A stretch of 55,344 nt of DNA from UBA7672 sp036733305. Lineage in GTDB: Bacteria > Pseudomonadota > Alphaproteobacteria > Caulobacterales > Hyphomonadaceae. Shown here piece after piece: positions 26,042 through 36,264 of this stretch. The first letter of the stretch is position 1. Every line of letters begins with the position of its first letter. The notes under the pieces are model-generated. The model was not told where the DNA came from, did no database searches, and was given only the letters and a program-made list of their open reading frames with translations. Where the stretch lies: positions 1-55,344 of the forward strand of contig DAINAT010000010.1 in the NCBI GenBank assembly GCA_036733305.1, read 5' to 3'. The position numbers were made by a program, and so were the translations under genes.

Positions 26042-27262
26042 CTATTCTGCGAAAACTGAGCCCTGACCCATAACCGGCTTCGGTTCGACTGTGGCCGTAG
26101 GCGCAGCGGTGCGCTTGCCTGTGCTGAGGGGCTGCGCCAGGCGGCCGGCCTTGCGGTGTGCGAGGACCGTCGGGAAATTTTCGCTGAGGCGAATGCGGCA
26201 AGTGCGGCGCAGGATGTCGAGCGAGCGCGCGCAGCTTTCGGCCGAATAGCTCACGTCGCGATTTGCCCATGCCCAGGGGTTCATCTTCGGATGCGCGGTC
26301 CGACGCTCCATGATGGCCTGCCAGTAGGTATAGATGTGCTTGGAGTTGTCGAACACGCGGAAAGCGCCACGGCGTTTGCCGAACTCGATGGCTTCTTCTT
26401 CCGTATCGAGAATAACCGCCAACGAGACTGCATTCTCTGGGTCGTTGTGGGGTGCGATACGGATGTTGCCTTCGCGCTCTATCACGTCCGCAATGATCTT
26501 CCGGCGCACTTTCATGCGGTTCAGCATAGGCTGGAGCCTGGACAGCTGCTCGTTGAGCATGGCGCCCTGGATTTCGTTGGCGCGGAAGTTGTGGCCGATG
26601 AAGATAGGCTCGGCGTCATCGAGTTTGTGATTGCGGGCCCAGACGCCGAGATCGTGGTAGTTCAGCGCGCGGCGGAACAGTTTCGGGTCACTGGTGGCGA
26701 TAGCGCCACCCTCGCCGATATTCATGTTCTTGGCGGGGTTGAAGCTGAAACAGCCCGCGTCGCCGATCGCGCCGCAGAACCTGTCCTTGTAGCGGACGCC
26801 CACGGCCTGGCAGGCGTCCTCTATGACGATGAGGTTGTGCTTGCGCGCGATCTTCATGATCGCGTCCATGTTCGCCGGAAGGTTGACCATGTGGACCGGA
26901 ATGATCGCCTTCGTGTACGGCGTGATCTTCGCCTCCAGGTCGATCGGGTCCATCGTCAGTGTGTCGTCGATATCGACAAGAACGGGTACGGCGCCGACCA
27001 TGACAGGTGCGGTTGCCGTAGCCATCCAGGTGTAAGCCGGGACGAGCACTTCATCGCCAGGGCCAATACCAGCTGCTGCCAAGGCAGTGGTCAGCGCGGC
27101 GGTACCGCTTGTGACAGCCAGTACCTGCGAGGAGCCAATCATGGCGCCGAAACGTTTCTCGAACCGGCTCGTGAAGCGGTTGCCGGCGCCGTAGCGGAGC
27201 AGTTCTGTCGAGGTCATTGCCTGACCGACTGCCCACCACTCCCTGAAACCGATTTTGGCCAT
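26042..27262 (-). CDS. DegT/DnrJ/EryC1/StrS aminotransferase
   Basis: 406 residues. PLP-dependent sugar aminotransferase family: TSGTAALTTALAAAGIGPGDEVLVPAYTWMATATAPVMVGAVPVLVDID, EDACQAVG, and the Schiff-base Lys in GCFSFNPAKNMNIGEGGAI. It acts on nucleotide-linked keto-sugars or on keto-cyclitols. The unusual N-terminus (FREWWAVGQAMTSTELLRYGAG) resembles the L-glutamine:scyllo-inosose type subset. The C-terminal 40 residues are basic and low in complexity (HRKAGRLAQPLSTGKRTAAPTATVEPKPV), beyond the family norm. It stands alone, convergent with fpr and not next to a sugar cluster. Confidence 0.88.
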   Translation of the reverse strand: MAKIGFREWWAVGQAMTSTELLRYGAGNRFTSRFEKRFGAMIGSSQVLAVTSGTAALTTALAAAGIGPGDEVLVPAYTWMATATAPVMVGAVPVLVDIDDTLTMDPIDLEAKITPYTKAIIPVHMVNLPANMDAIMKIARKHNLIVIEDACQAVGVRYKDRFCGAIGDAGCFSFNPAKNMNIGEGGAIATSDPKLFRRALNYHDLGVWARNHKLDDAEPIFIGHNFRANEIQGAMLNEQLSRLQPMLNRMKVRRKIIADVIEREGNIRIAPHNDPENAVSLAVILDTEEEAIEFGKRRGAFRVFDNSKHIYTYWQAIMERRTAHPKMNPWAWANRDVSYSAESCARSLDILRRTCRIRLSENFPTVLAHRKAGRLAQPLSTGKRTAAPTATVEPKPVMGQGSVFAE

Positions 27263-27494
27263 ATGTTCGCCAGGCGTTTATCACGCCGTCCTTGCTGTTC
27301 TTGGCTGGCGGCCGCTCCCCGCGATCCGCCTCTACGCCCTAACGCATATGCAATTCGAATACCGGATATCGGTAAACATCGACGGTTAAGCCCGCGTTGT
27401 CGCAAGGGCAGAAACGCCGCAATTTTCGATGGAGTGCGGCGCTCGCTTAATCATGAACGCAAGGTGCGTCAGATCGGGTCATCGAGGTCGGTCG

Positions 27495-28991
27495 TCAGGC
27501 GTCAACCTTGACGCGATCGTAGACGAACTCTTCCCCGTTAAGATCAATTTTCGGCAGTTCGTCTTTCTCGTGCCAGTAGTCCTGCGTGTGTTGCCAATCC
27601 CGCGAATCCCCGCGTTGGGGAAGCAGGTGCATGCCGCGCATGACATAGCCCGGGTTGAAGTCCTCCGGGTCTATCCAGGTGGAGAGTTTCATATCCTTGA
27701 GTTTCGATGGGATCGCGACTTCGACCCGCTGCGCACTGATCTGCTTCATGTGCTTCAGCAAGCGGATGATGAAGTCCGCCATGATGTCGACGCGCAGGGT
27801 CCAGCTGGCGCGGAAATAGCCGAATACCCACGCCATGTTCGGAACGCCGGTGAACATCATGCCGCGATAGGTGACGCTTTCGGCAAACTTGAGCGGTGCG
27901 CCGTTCACGTGGAAGTCGATATCGCCGAGCGGCAGAAGGTCAAACCCGGTCGCCGTGACGATGATATCCGCCTCAAGCTCCTTGCCGGATTTTAGCAGAA
28001 TGCCCTTTTCCGTGAACCGTTCGATTTCATCAGTGACGACGGACGCCTTGCCCGAGGCGATGCCTTTGAACAGGTCGCCGTCAGGGATGAATGCGATGCG
28101 CTGGCGCCAGGGCCGGTATTTCGGGGTGAAGTGCGTTTCAATGTCGTAGTTTTCACCAAGGAACAGCTTCACCGCCGCCAGCAGCTCCGCCTTCACAGCC
28201 TCTGGTTCGGTCCGAGTGCGCGCCGTGAACTCGTCCTGCGTCTTGAGGATCTGGCGGCGCGTGATCTCGTGAATCCACGTCTCGTCCACCTGGAGGGCGC
28301 GCAGTTGCTCGGCAATATCGATCGCGTTACGGCCTGGGATGAAATAGGTCGGCGAGCGTTGGAGCATGGTTACGTGCTCCGCATCCTTGGCGATGTTCGG
28401 CACCAGCGTGGCGGCTGTCGCGCCCGAACCGATGACAACCATTTTCTTGCCTTTGTAGTCGAGGTCCGCTGGCCATGTTTGCGGGTGGATAATCCTGCCC
28501 TTGAAGCTGTCCATGCCCGCCCATTCGGGCGTGTAGCCTTTGTCGTGCCGATAATAGCCCTGGCACATCCAGAGGAAGCCGGTCGTCATCGTCAGCAGCT
28601 TGCCGTCCGACTTGCGCAGCACCTCAAGCGTCCAGAGATTGTCCTTGCTGGACCAGTCAGCGCGCTTGATCGTGTGGCCATAGCGGATGTGCTTCGCGAG
28701 GTCGTTCTCGTCGATGACTTCGCCCATGTATTTCAGGATTTCCGCCGCCGACGCGATCGGCGCCCCGACCCACGGCTTGAACCTGTAGCCAAAGGTATGG
28801 AGATCACTGTCCGACCGGATACCTGGATATTTGTGCGTGACCCACGTGCCGCCGAACTGGTCCAGGGTTTCCAGCGCGACAAAGGTGGAACCCGGCAACT
28901 CGGTTTTCAGGTGGTAGGCAGCACCAACGCCAGAAATTCCGGCTCCGACGATCAATACGTCGAAATGCTCGTGACCTGCTGCAGTGCTCAT
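27495..28991 (-). CDS. Flavin-containing monooxygenase (Baeyer-Villiger type)
   Basis: 498 residues. N-terminal FAD Rossmann motif VLIVGAGISGVGAAYHL, GGTWVTHKYPGIRSD, the fingerprint FKGRIIHPQTWP (FxGxxxHxxxWP), and an NADPH Rossmann site VVIGSGATAATLVPNIA. The wording HKYPGIRSDSDLHTFGYRFKPW is typical of the EthA-like BVMO group. It would insert one oxygen next to a ketone or oxidise a heteroatom, using NADPH and O2. Upstream it is divergent from acetyl-CoA synthetase across 231 bp; downstream 232 bp separates it from the aminotransferase, so it is probably a single-gene unit. Confidence 0.9.
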   Translation of the reverse strand: MSTAAGHEHFDVLIVGAGISGVGAAYHLKTELPGSTFVALETLDQFGGTWVTHKYPGIRSDSDLHTFGYRFKPWVGAPIASAAEILKYMGEVIDENDLAKHIRYGHTIKRADWSSKDNLWTLEVLRKSDGKLLTMTTGFLWMCQGYYRHDKGYTPEWAGMDSFKGRIIHPQTWPADLDYKGKKMVVIGSGATAATLVPNIAKDAEHVTMLQRSPTYFIPGRNAIDIAEQLRALQVDETWIHEITRRQILKTQDEFTARTRTEPEAVKAELLAAVKLFLGENYDIETHFTPKYRPWRQRIAFIPDGDLFKGIASGKASVVTDEIERFTEKGILLKSGKELEADIIVTATGFDLLPLGDIDFHVNGAPLKFAESVTYRGMMFTGVPNMAWVFGYFRASWTLRVDIMADFIIRLLKHMKQISAQRVEVAIPSKLKDMKLSTWIDPEDFNPGYVMRGMHLLPQRGDSRDWQHTQDYWHEKDELPKIDLNGEEFVYDRVKVDA

Positions 28992-29222
28992 CTAGTCGTT
29001 TCCCGCGTTCCTTTTCCGGCGCCATCACATCAGACCGCAGGCCTGCGCGCCATAGGCGATCTTTGCCGCTGTGCGGCATGAACTGCGGGATCGGTGTCCC
29101 GGAACTGAGACGGCTCAACGGAATAAAAAGCACCTTTGATCGTCGGCGTCCTTCATCTACAGCCGGAGTTGAGCGATCACATCGGGAAAGCGCGCTAGAC
29201 GCACCTGTTGGAGGAACCCGGA

Positions 29223-31190
29223 ATGTCAGAAACCCACGTCTATCCCGTATCGCCGGAATTCGCCGCCACGGCGCTGGTGAACGCCCAAAAGTACGAGGAG
29301 ATGTACGCGGCTTCGGTGGCCGACCCGGAAAAGTTCTGGCGCGAGCATGGCAAGCGGCTGAGCTGGATGCGCCCCTATACCAAGGTCAAGAACGTCAACT
29401 GGGACATCTCCAAGACCAACGACCCCAAGGACCTGTACGTCAAATGGTTTGAAGACGGCACGCTGAACGTCTCCGCCAACTGCATTGACCGTCACCTGCC
29501 ACAGAAGGCCGACGTCACGGCCATGGTGTTCGAGGGTGATGATCCTTCCGTCTCGAAGAACATCACCTATGCCGAGCTCTATTCTCACGTTTGCCGCTTC
29601 GCTAACGTGCTGAAGGAACAGGGCGTCCAGAAAGGCGACCGCGTTACTATCTACATGCCGATGATCCCGGAAGCGGCGTACGCCATGTTGGCGTGTGCGC
29701 GCATTGGCGCGGTGCATTCAGTCGTGTTCGGTGGCTTCTCGCCGGATTCACTGGCCGGACGGATCGAAGACTGCGAGTCCAACTGCATCATTACCGCCGA
29801 TGAAGGCATACGCGGCGGCAAACCGATCCCGCTGAAAGCCAACATCGACATCGCGCTCGACAAGCTAGGCTCCAAGTCGCCTGTTAAATCTGTCGTCGTC
29901 GTGAAGCGCACGGGCGGCAGGATCGACATGAGCAATGGCCGTGACCATTGGTATGACGACCTCGCCAAGACCGTCTCCGACGATTGCGAGCCGGAAGAGA
30001 TGAATGCGGAGGACCCGCTGTTTATCCTCTATACGTCAGGCTCGACGGGCAAACCAAAAGGCGTGCTGCACACGACAGGCGGCTATCTCGTCTGGGCGTC
30101 GATGACCCATGAGATCGTGTTCGACTACAAGCCCGGCGAAGTCTTCTGGTGCACGGCGGATGTTGGCTGGGTGACTGGCCACTCCTACGTCGTCTACGCC
30201 CCCCTCGCGAATGGCGCGACGACGCTGATGTTCGAAGGCATTCCGACCTACCCGGATGCCTCTCGTTTCTGGAAGACGATCGACAAGCACAAGGTATCGA
30301 TCTTCTACACCGCCCCAACTGCCCTGCGCGCGTTGATGGGCGCGGGCGATGAATTCGTGACGTCGTCGTCGCGCAAATCGCTGCGCCTCATCGGTTCGGT
30401 CGGCGAACCGATCAATCCGGAAGCCTGGGAGTGGTATTATCGCGTCGTCGGCGAGAAGCGTTGTCCGATCGTCGATACTTGGTGGCAGACGGAAACGGGC
30501 GCGACCTTGATGACGCCCCTGCCCGGCGCCCACGCGCTGAAACCAGGCTCAGCCGCCAAGCCCTTCTTCTCGATCCGTCCTGAACTGGTCGACGATAAGG
30601 GCACGGTTCTCGAAGGCGCGACTGCCGGCAATCTCTGCATCCTGGATTCGTGGCCCGGCCAGATGCGTACGGTCTATGGCGATCACCAGCGCTTCGTAGA
30701 CACCTATTTCCGCACCTATCCCGGCAAGTACTTCACGGGCGATGGGTGCCGTCGCGACGAGGACGGCTACTACTGGATCACAGGCCGCGTTGACGACGTC
30801 ATCAACGTATCGGGCCATCGCCTTGGCACTGCCGAAGTTGAAAGCGCACTCGTTGCGCATCCAAAAGTAGCCGAGGCAGCTGTCGTGGGTTACCCGCACA
30901 ACATCAAGGGCCAAGGCATCTACGCCTATGTGTCGCTGATGGCCGGAGAAGCCCCAAGCGATGATCTCAAGAAAGAGCTGATCACGCACGTTCGCAAGGA
31001 AATCGGGCCGATTGCATCGCCTGATGTCATTCAGTTTGCTCCCGGTTTGCCCAAGACACGCTCGGGAAAAATCATGCGCCGCATCCTTCGCAAGATAGCG
31101 GAAAACGATTTCGCCAACCTTGGCGACACATCAACACTGGCCGATCCGGCCGTCGTCGACGATCTCGTTAAGAATAGGGCTAACAAATAG
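29223..31190 (+). CDS. acsA: Acetyl-CoA synthetase
   Basis: 655 residues, the usual length. AMP-forming acetate activation. The adenylate P-loop is YTSGSTGKPKGVLHTTGG, followed by DTWWQTETGA, TGDGCRRDEDGYYWITGRVDDVINVSGHRLGTAEVE, and the acetylatable lysine in PKTRSGKIMRR near residue 615, which suggests control by a Pat/CobB-type system. GGAGGA at 29210-29215 is 7 nt before the ATG at 29223. The next gene begins 15 nt after the stop and is probably cotranscribed. Confidence 0.96.
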   Translation: MSETHVYPVSPEFAATALVNAQKYEEMYAASVADPEKFWREHGKRLSWMRPYTKVKNVNWDISKTNDPKDLYVKWFEDGTLNVSANCIDRHLPQKADVTAMVFEGDDPSVSKNITYAELYSHVCRFANVLKEQGVQKGDRVTIYMPMIPEAAYAMLACARIGAVHSVVFGGFSPDSLAGRIEDCESNCIITADEGIRGGKPIPLKANIDIALDKLGSKSPVKSVVVVKRTGGRIDMSNGRDHWYDDLAKTVSDDCEPEEMNAEDPLFILYTSGSTGKPKGVLHTTGGYLVWASMTHEIVFDYKPGEVFWCTADVGWVTGHSYVVYAPLANGATTLMFEGIPTYPDASRFWKTIDKHKVSIFYTAPTALRALMGAGDEFVTSSSRKSLRLIGSVGEPINPEAWEWYYRVVGEKRCPIVDTWWQTETGATLMTPLPGAHALKPGSAAKPFFSIRPELVDDKGTVLEGATAGNLCILDSWPGQMRTVYGDHQRFVDTYFRTYPGKYFTGDGCRRDEDGYYWITGRVDDVINVSGHRLGTAEVESALVAHPKVAEAAVVGYPHNIKGQGIYAYVSLMAGEAPSDDLKKELITHVRKEIGPIASPDVIQFAPGLPKTRSGKIMRRILRKIAENDFANLGDTSTLADPAVVDDLVKNRANK

Positions 31191-31205
31191 CGCTATCGAA
31201 CTACC

Positions 31206-31910
31206 GTGGCGCGTGAACGTGGAACACTAGCGGACTGGCACGACGCAAGGGGCTTTGGATTTATCCAGCGCCCCGGCGGGGCGAAGCTTTATGTCCACAT
31301 GAAGTCGATCGGCAAAAGCGTCGACCGACCAAAGCCCGGCGATATTCTGTCATATGACATTGGTGAAGGTTCAGGCGGCCGCTCAGTGGCGCTGAACGTC
31401 GTCAATCACGGATCGCCTCCTCCGTCTAAACCCGCTGCGTCGGCTACGCGCACTGCGCCTGCGCCGCCCCCTCAGCCAGTGCCGGTGAAGGAACGCGAGC
31501 GCGCCAAACCCGGCATGTTGAATATCTCGATCCGCGTGATTGCCGCGGCGGTTATCATCATCCTGCTCGCCAACGGACTGATGATGCGGATACTGCCGTT
31601 CTGGGTTGGGCTACTTTACGTCATCGCGGGCATTGCCTCCTTCCTGTTTTACCAGGCCGACAAGCGTGCCGCTGAAAAGCGCCAGTGGCGTGAGCCTGAG
31701 CGGCGACTTCACCTGCTTGATCTGACGTTCGGGATCGTCGGCGGCCTGCTGGCGCAGCACATACTGCGTCACAAGACCTACAAGCCGGGCTTCGTCACCA
31801 TCACTGCGCTGATTACTGCGCTGCATGTGATGGTGCTCGGCCTGATCATGTTCGGCGTCTATGCGCCGGGTTCGCTCGGCGAATTCTTCCGGCATGTATC
31901 TCCGGAATAG
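31206..31910 (+). CDS. Cold-shock-domain/DUF1294 membrane protein
   Basis: 234 residues starting with GTG. Residues 1-68 are a cold-shock (OB) domain: GTLADWHDARGFGFIQRPGGAKLYVHMKSI, carrying RNP1-like GFGFI and RNP2-like LYVHM. A proline/alanine linker (about 70-100) leads to a DUF1294 membrane domain with YQADKRAAEKRQWREPERRLHLLDLTFGIVGGLLAQHILRHKTYKPGF, the defining motif of that family, between hydrophobic helices, plus an extra C-terminal helix. The arrangement CSD-DUF1294 is known and presumably tethers single-stranded nucleic-acid binding to the membrane; function unproven. Cotranscribed with acsA by spacing. Confidence 0.85.
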   Translation: MARERGTLADWHDARGFGFIQRPGGAKLYVHMKSIGKSVDRPKPGDILSYDIGEGSGGRSVALNVVNHGSPPPSKPAASATRTAPAPPPQPVPVKERERAKPGMLNISIRVIAAAVIIILLANGLMMRILPFWVGLLYVIAGIASFLFYQADKRAAEKRQWREPERRLHLLDLTFGIVGGLLAQHILRHKTYKPGFVTITALITALHVMVLGLIMFGVYAPGSLGEFFRHVSPE

Positions 31911-31931
31911 TTGGCCCAGGCTGACTATGCC

Positions 31932-34718
31932 TCAGACCGCGATATCCAAATCGTCGAGATCAAAATCGCCATCGTCCAGTCGGGCGGAGACATCTGAGCG
32001 GGTCGGTTTGGCATAGCGCGCAATCGCCTCGAACAGAACTTCACGCACGATTGGCTTGGCGACATGGTCGTCAGCGCCGGCTTCCTTGGCCTCGAGCACA
32101 TGCTCGTCCGTCGCATTGGCAGATACAGCAAGCATCGGCGTTGCCGGACGGCCGTTGTCCTTCTCCCATGCGCGGATAGCGCGCATGGCGGCAAGACCAC
32201 CCATGATCGGCATCTGGAGGTCCATCAGCACGAGATCAAAGCGCCCCGTCGAGAACTTTTCGAGAGCTTCCTTGCCATTTTCAGCAAAGGTGATCTGCAG
32301 GCCCGACTGCGCGAGCAGTAGCTCAACCACTCGGCGGTTCATCGGATTGTCTTCGGCGACCAGCAGACGCAGGTTTTCGATGCTCGTCTCTGTGTCGAAA
32401 TCTTCTACCGCGACCGCCGTCATGGCGCCCAGGGCAGCGATACGATCGCGCGAGATCGGGCATGTGACCTCGAACGTCGAACCCTCGCCTTCCTTCGATT
32501 GAGCGGACACGCGGCCATTCATCATCTCGACCAGACGCTTGACGATCGACAGCCCGAGGCCCAGGCCGCCGAACCGGCGCGAAGTTGAAATATCAGCCTG
32601 CTCGAAACGCTCGAAGATCCGGTCTGCTAACTCGGGCGCAAAGCCAACTCCAGAGTCGGTGACAGTCAGACGCAACTGGGTCTCGCCGCCAAGCAGATCT
32701 TCCACCGTAGCGGCCACGGTAATGCCGCCTTCTTCAGTGAACTTGACTGCATTGTTGAGAAGGTTGCCAAGTACCTGGCCGATCCGCACCGGATCGCCGC
32801 GGAACACGCCATCGCAGCTGGCGGAGATGAAGGCATCAAAGCGCAAGCCCTTGGCTTCGGCGCGCGTGCGGGCGGCCTCACACGTATTGCGTAGCGCTTC
32901 CTCGAGTTCAAACGGCCGAACATCGAACTGGATCTCGTCGCCTTCGAGACGCGAGAACTCGACGAGATCATCCATCACACGCAGCAGGGTGCGGCCAGAC
33001 GTCGAGATCAGGCGTACCATCTCACCCTGACGTTCATCGAGATGCGTGCGTGCGAGAACTTCCGAGACGGCCAGAACACCGTTCAGCGGCGTGCGGATCT
33101 CGTGGCTCATGTTCGACAGGAAGTCCGACTTGGCGGCGGCGGCGACAAGCGCGCGCTGTTCAGCTTCCATGGCCTTGAGCTCGATCTGCTTGCGAGCCGT
33201 AATGTCCTGGATGACGGCGAAAGCGCGCGCAGGCGAGCCTTTCACGGTCTTGAGAATACGGATGGACGCCGCATGCCATATCTCGCGATTGTCTGCGAGC
33301 TGTACGCGATACTCAGCGGTGTAAGGCGGGCCGCCGGCGAGGTGCGCTCGCCACTTGTTTCCCAGCATCTCGCGGTCGGACGCATGTATCCAGCTATCGC
33401 GGCCGGTCAGTGAATCGAAAGTCGGACGTTGCGGGAAGAAGTGCTTCCAGTCGCCTTCGAGATAGGTCTGGCGCATCTCGAAATCGAGTTCCCAGATCAT
33501 CATCTGCGTAATGCTCATCCCGAACGACATGCGTTCCTTGGATGACTCGACTTCGTGCTGCGCGACAACGAATGACGTAACGTCTTCGTGCATCACAACA
33601 ATGCCGCCAACGTCCCCATTGCCGTCTCGCCATGGCGCAGCCGACCATTTCAGCCAGCCAAGCTTGCCACTGCGGCTCTCGAACGGGTCGCGCTCGTGGC
33701 TAAGCGATTCACCGCGCATGACCTGGCGGTGAATGGTGCGCCACTTCTCGGGCATCCACGGCATCAGGTCGTACATCGACCGGCCGAGCACATCCTCTTC
33801 CTTCTTGTGGCGTTCCGCCATCCAGGCGTCGCTGGCCATCAGAACGCGCATTTCCGTGTCGTACATGCACACGGGCAGAGGCGCGGCCTGGAGAAAGCGG
33901 CGAACAGTCGAGTCCGACATCATCGCTGCCTGCAACGCTGCATGGCCATCGGACTTGTCGACCACCACGCCGTGCATGGCTTCGATCTGGCCGCGATCGT
34001 CGATCGACGGCGATCCAGCAACCTGAATCATGCGCGTCGTGCCATCGGCGCGGCGCATGCGGAATGTCTGACGAACAGGTTTGCGCTTCTCGAATGCATC
34101 GCGCGCTGCGGCGGTGACCGCGCTGCGATCTTCGGGATGAATCATCTCGACGAAGTCAGTCATCACTAGCGGCGGGGCCGCAGGGTCCAGCCCCAGGATT
34201 CGCGAAGTGCCGGGCGAACATTGAAGTTTGAAATCCCGGCCCGCGCGCCAGTGGCCGATGTCCCCAACCTGCTCAACGGCATCGCGGGCCGTTGCCGTCT
34301 CCAGGCGCTCCCGCTCCAGCGTGTCCTGGCGCGTCACATCACGGCCAACGAAAGAGATGAGCCCGGCGGGGCCAAGCCAGGAGAGTTCGGCATCAATCAG
34401 CTTGAGATCGCGGCCAATCTTGAAGCGCATCTGAAGCGAACGCGTCGACGTCTTCTCGTTGAGATTACGAAGCGTCTCGCGCACCGATTCACGGCGCTCA
34501 TTCTCGAGATAGGAAAGGATCGAGGCGTCGTGCGCCCCACCTGCCGGGCCAGTCAGACGGCGATATGCGATGTTGGCGCGAACGACACGGCCATCCTGAT
34601 CGATCAGCGCGAAAGCTTCGGAGACAGAATTGAGAAAATGCTCGGTGGCGGCTGCAAATGACTTCTCGATCACCTCGGGAGATGACGACGAACCCAATGG
34701 CAGAGGTGCGGACGTCAT
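31932..34718 (-). CDS. Multi-PAS hybrid sensor histidine kinase/response regulator
   Basis: 928 residues from the ATG at 34718. No membrane segment, so a cytoplasmic sensor. Four or more PAS/PAC units cover roughly residues 25-530 (for example FALIDQDGRVVRANIAYRRL, DGTTRMIQVAGSPSIDD, PLPVCMYDTEMRVLMASDAWM). HisKA follows with FLSNMSHEIRTPLNGVLAVSEVLA, then HATPase NLLNNAVKFTEEGG, DSGVGFAPE and RRFGGLGLGLSIVKRL, and a C-terminal receiver with EDNPMNRRVVELLL, phospho-acceptor Asp in LVLMDLQMPIMGG and HVAKPI. It ends in an acidic DDGDFDLDDLDIAV tail without an Hpt domain. A longer frame to 34856 overlaps selO and is disfavoured. The partner phosphotransferase is not in the window. Confidence 0.92.
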   Translation of the reverse strand: MTSAPLPLGSSSSPEVIEKSFAAATEHFLNSVSEAFALIDQDGRVVRANIAYRRLTGPAGGAHDASILSYLENERRESVRETLRNLNEKTSTRSLQMRFKIGRDLKLIDAELSWLGPAGLISFVGRDVTRQDTLERERLETATARDAVEQVGDIGHWRAGRDFKLQCSPGTSRILGLDPAAPPLVMTDFVEMIHPEDRSAVTAAARDAFEKRKPVRQTFRMRRADGTTRMIQVAGSPSIDDRGQIEAMHGVVVDKSDGHAALQAAMMSDSTVRRFLQAAPLPVCMYDTEMRVLMASDAWMAERHKKEEDVLGRSMYDLMPWMPEKWRTIHRQVMRGESLSHERDPFESRSGKLGWLKWSAAPWRDGNGDVGGIVVMHEDVTSFVVAQHEVESSKERMSFGMSITQMMIWELDFEMRQTYLEGDWKHFFPQRPTFDSLTGRDSWIHASDREMLGNKWRAHLAGGPPYTAEYRVQLADNREIWHAASIRILKTVKGSPARAFAVIQDITARKQIELKAMEAEQRALVAAAAKSDFLSNMSHEIRTPLNGVLAVSEVLARTHLDERQGEMVRLISTSGRTLLRVMDDLVEFSRLEGDEIQFDVRPFELEEALRNTCEAARTRAEAKGLRFDAFISASCDGVFRGDPVRIGQVLGNLLNNAVKFTEEGGITVAATVEDLLGGETQLRLTVTDSGVGFAPELADRIFERFEQADISTSRRFGGLGLGLSIVKRLVEMMNGRVSAQSKEGEGSTFEVTCPISRDRIAALGAMTAVAVEDFDTETSIENLRLLVAEDNPMNRRVVELLLAQSGLQITFAENGKEALEKFSTGRFDLVLMDLQMPIMGGLAAMRAIRAWEKDNGRPATPMLAVSANATDEHVLEAKEAGADDHVAKPIVREVLFEAIARYAKPTRSDVSARLDDGDFDLDDLDIAV

Positions 34719-34848
34719 GGACCGGCGACCGATACTAGCGAATACCAGCCGCCATCTCGCGTCATAACGGTTAACAAACTTGTAGGTTGGAAGCGATTTT
34801 CCCGCGTCAGGAAGACAAAACTGCCCGCAGCTATTGGGAATTTTTAGC

Positions 34849-36264
34849 TTAACCAATTATGTTAAGAGCTTCCCGAGCTTGTTCGATACGCGCCATGTGT
34901 CGGCGGAACGGTTCCCAGTCATCCCGTTCAGCTATGTGAGCCCAAAGGTCTTCGACAGCCTCGATAACCAGGTTCGGTGGCTCGGCAGCTTTAAAATAGG
35001 TGTGAGACAGACGTTCCGGACGTTCGGGCTGGTGGCCCAACAAGGCTCCCCGGACCGCTTCGAATGCCGACGCGGCGTAGAGTTTTGAGAGAGGGCTGCC
35101 TGCAGCCCTTCCCTCGCTGGCCGGGCCGCCGAACCAGTCGAAAAACACTTGCGGCCAGGACGCGCGCGTCTCGTTCATCCAGGCGAACAAGGATTTGAGA
35201 AGAGCCAGATCCTGCTCCTCGTCGCTGGGTTTGAGACCCAGGACGCCCAGCATCCGCTTTCGGAAAGCTTCACGATAGAGGCCTTCAAATTGCTCCAGCT
35301 CATTTTCCAGCGCCGGAACCTCCGCCACGAGCGTCAAACATGACGCGAGCTGGCTCAGGTTCCACAGCGCGGCCGATGGCTGGCGTCCAAAGGCATAGAG
35401 CCCCTGTTCATCGAAGTAAGCGGCGGTGAAGCTGGGATCGGAATACGGCAGGAAGCGCCACGGGCCGTAGTCGAAGCTTTCACCCGTCACGACCATATTG
35501 TCCGTGTTGAGGACGCCGTGGACGAAGCCCGCTGACATCCATGACGCAGCTAGATCGGCCGTCGCGCTTACGACTTCACGCAACAGACCGGCTGCAGATG
35601 CCGCCATGTCTCCGCCGGCAGCTCTCGGGTGATAGTGGCGAATGCAGTACTCAACGAGTTTGCCGATCGCGTCGGCGTCACCTGCATAGGCCTGACGTTG
35701 GAATGTGCCGAAGCGGACATGACTATGGGACAGGCGCACCAGTACCGATGATCGGGTTGGCGAAGGTTCGTCGTGACGAGCCAGTTGCTCGCCCGTCTCG
35801 ATCAGCGAGAAGGTCTTGGACGTATTCACGCCGAGCGCTTCCAGCATCGACGACGCCATGATCTCACGAACCCCACCTTTCAGCGTCAGGCGCCCATCGC
35901 CGGTGCGCGACCATGGAGTCTGACCAGAACCCTTGGTGCCGAAATCGAGCAGACGACCCCGCCCGTCACGGAGCTGAGCGAAGGTGAAGCCACGGCCGTC
36001 GCCAATCTGCGGATTGTAAACCTGGAACTGATGACCGTGATAAGCCTGCGCCAGAGGCTTGGGTAGCGAACCTTCAAGCGGCGTGAACTTGCCGAAGTGT
36101 TCGATCCATTCCGCGTCGCTGAGAGCGGTGAGCCCCACCTGTTCAGCCCACCGCTGGTTACGCCAGCGGATCGTGTGCCGCGGAAAATCCGCCGGATCGA
36201 CGGGCGAATGAAATCGGCCATCGAGTTCGAGCAGCGCTTTTTCTGGGCGATAGATAGGGGTCAT
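34849..36264 (-). CDS. selO: SelO-family protein AMPylase (YdiU/UPF0061)
   Basis: 471 residues. Pseudokinase-fold enzyme that transfers AMP from ATP to protein hydroxyls, linked to redox homeostasis in E. coli and mitochondria. Signature parts: PLAQAYHGHQFQVYNPQIGDGRGFTFAQLRD, LDFGTKGSGQTPWSRTGDGRLTLKGGVREIMASSMLEALG, the catalytic-loop region SAGFVHGVLNTDNMVVTGESFDYGPW (HGVxNTDN), and TYFKAAEPPNLVIEAVEDLW. AGGGG 6 nt before the ATG. It lies upstream of the hybrid kinase on the same strand with 130 bp between; a weak hairpin with CTTAAC/GTTAAG arms at its stop codon may terminate it. Confidence 0.95.
   Translation of the reverse strand: MTPIYRPEKALLELDGRFHSPVDPADFPRHTIRWRNQRWAEQVGLTALSDAEWIEHFGKFTPLEGSLPKPLAQAYHGHQFQVYNPQIGDGRGFTFAQLRDGRGRLLDFGTKGSGQTPWSRTGDGRLTLKGGVREIMASSMLEALGVNTSKTFSLIETGEQLARHDEPSPTRSSVLVRLSHSHVRFGTFQRQAYAGDADAIGKLVEYCIRHYHPRAAGGDMAASAAGLLREVVSATADLAASWMSAGFVHGVLNTDNMVVTGESFDYGPWRFLPYSDPSFTAAYFDEQGLYAFGRQPSAALWNLSQLASCLTLVAEVPALENELEQFEGLYREAFRKRMLGVLGLKPSDEEQDLALLKSLFAWMNETRASWPQVFFDWFGGPASEGRAAGSPLSKLYAASAFEAVRGALLGHQPERPERLSHTYFKAAEPPNLVIEAVEDLWAHIAERDDWEPFRRHMARIEQAREALNIIG

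Noticed and set aside
26156..27511. 451-codon plus-strand frame opposite the aminotransferase
   Set aside because: Antisense shadow with no start signal or family motif, despite its length.
34849..34867. CtrA-like TTAA...TTAA site at the selO stop codon
   Set aside because: The spacing is 9 bp, not the 7 bp of a CtrA box, and it lies at a gene end; better explained as a weak hairpin.
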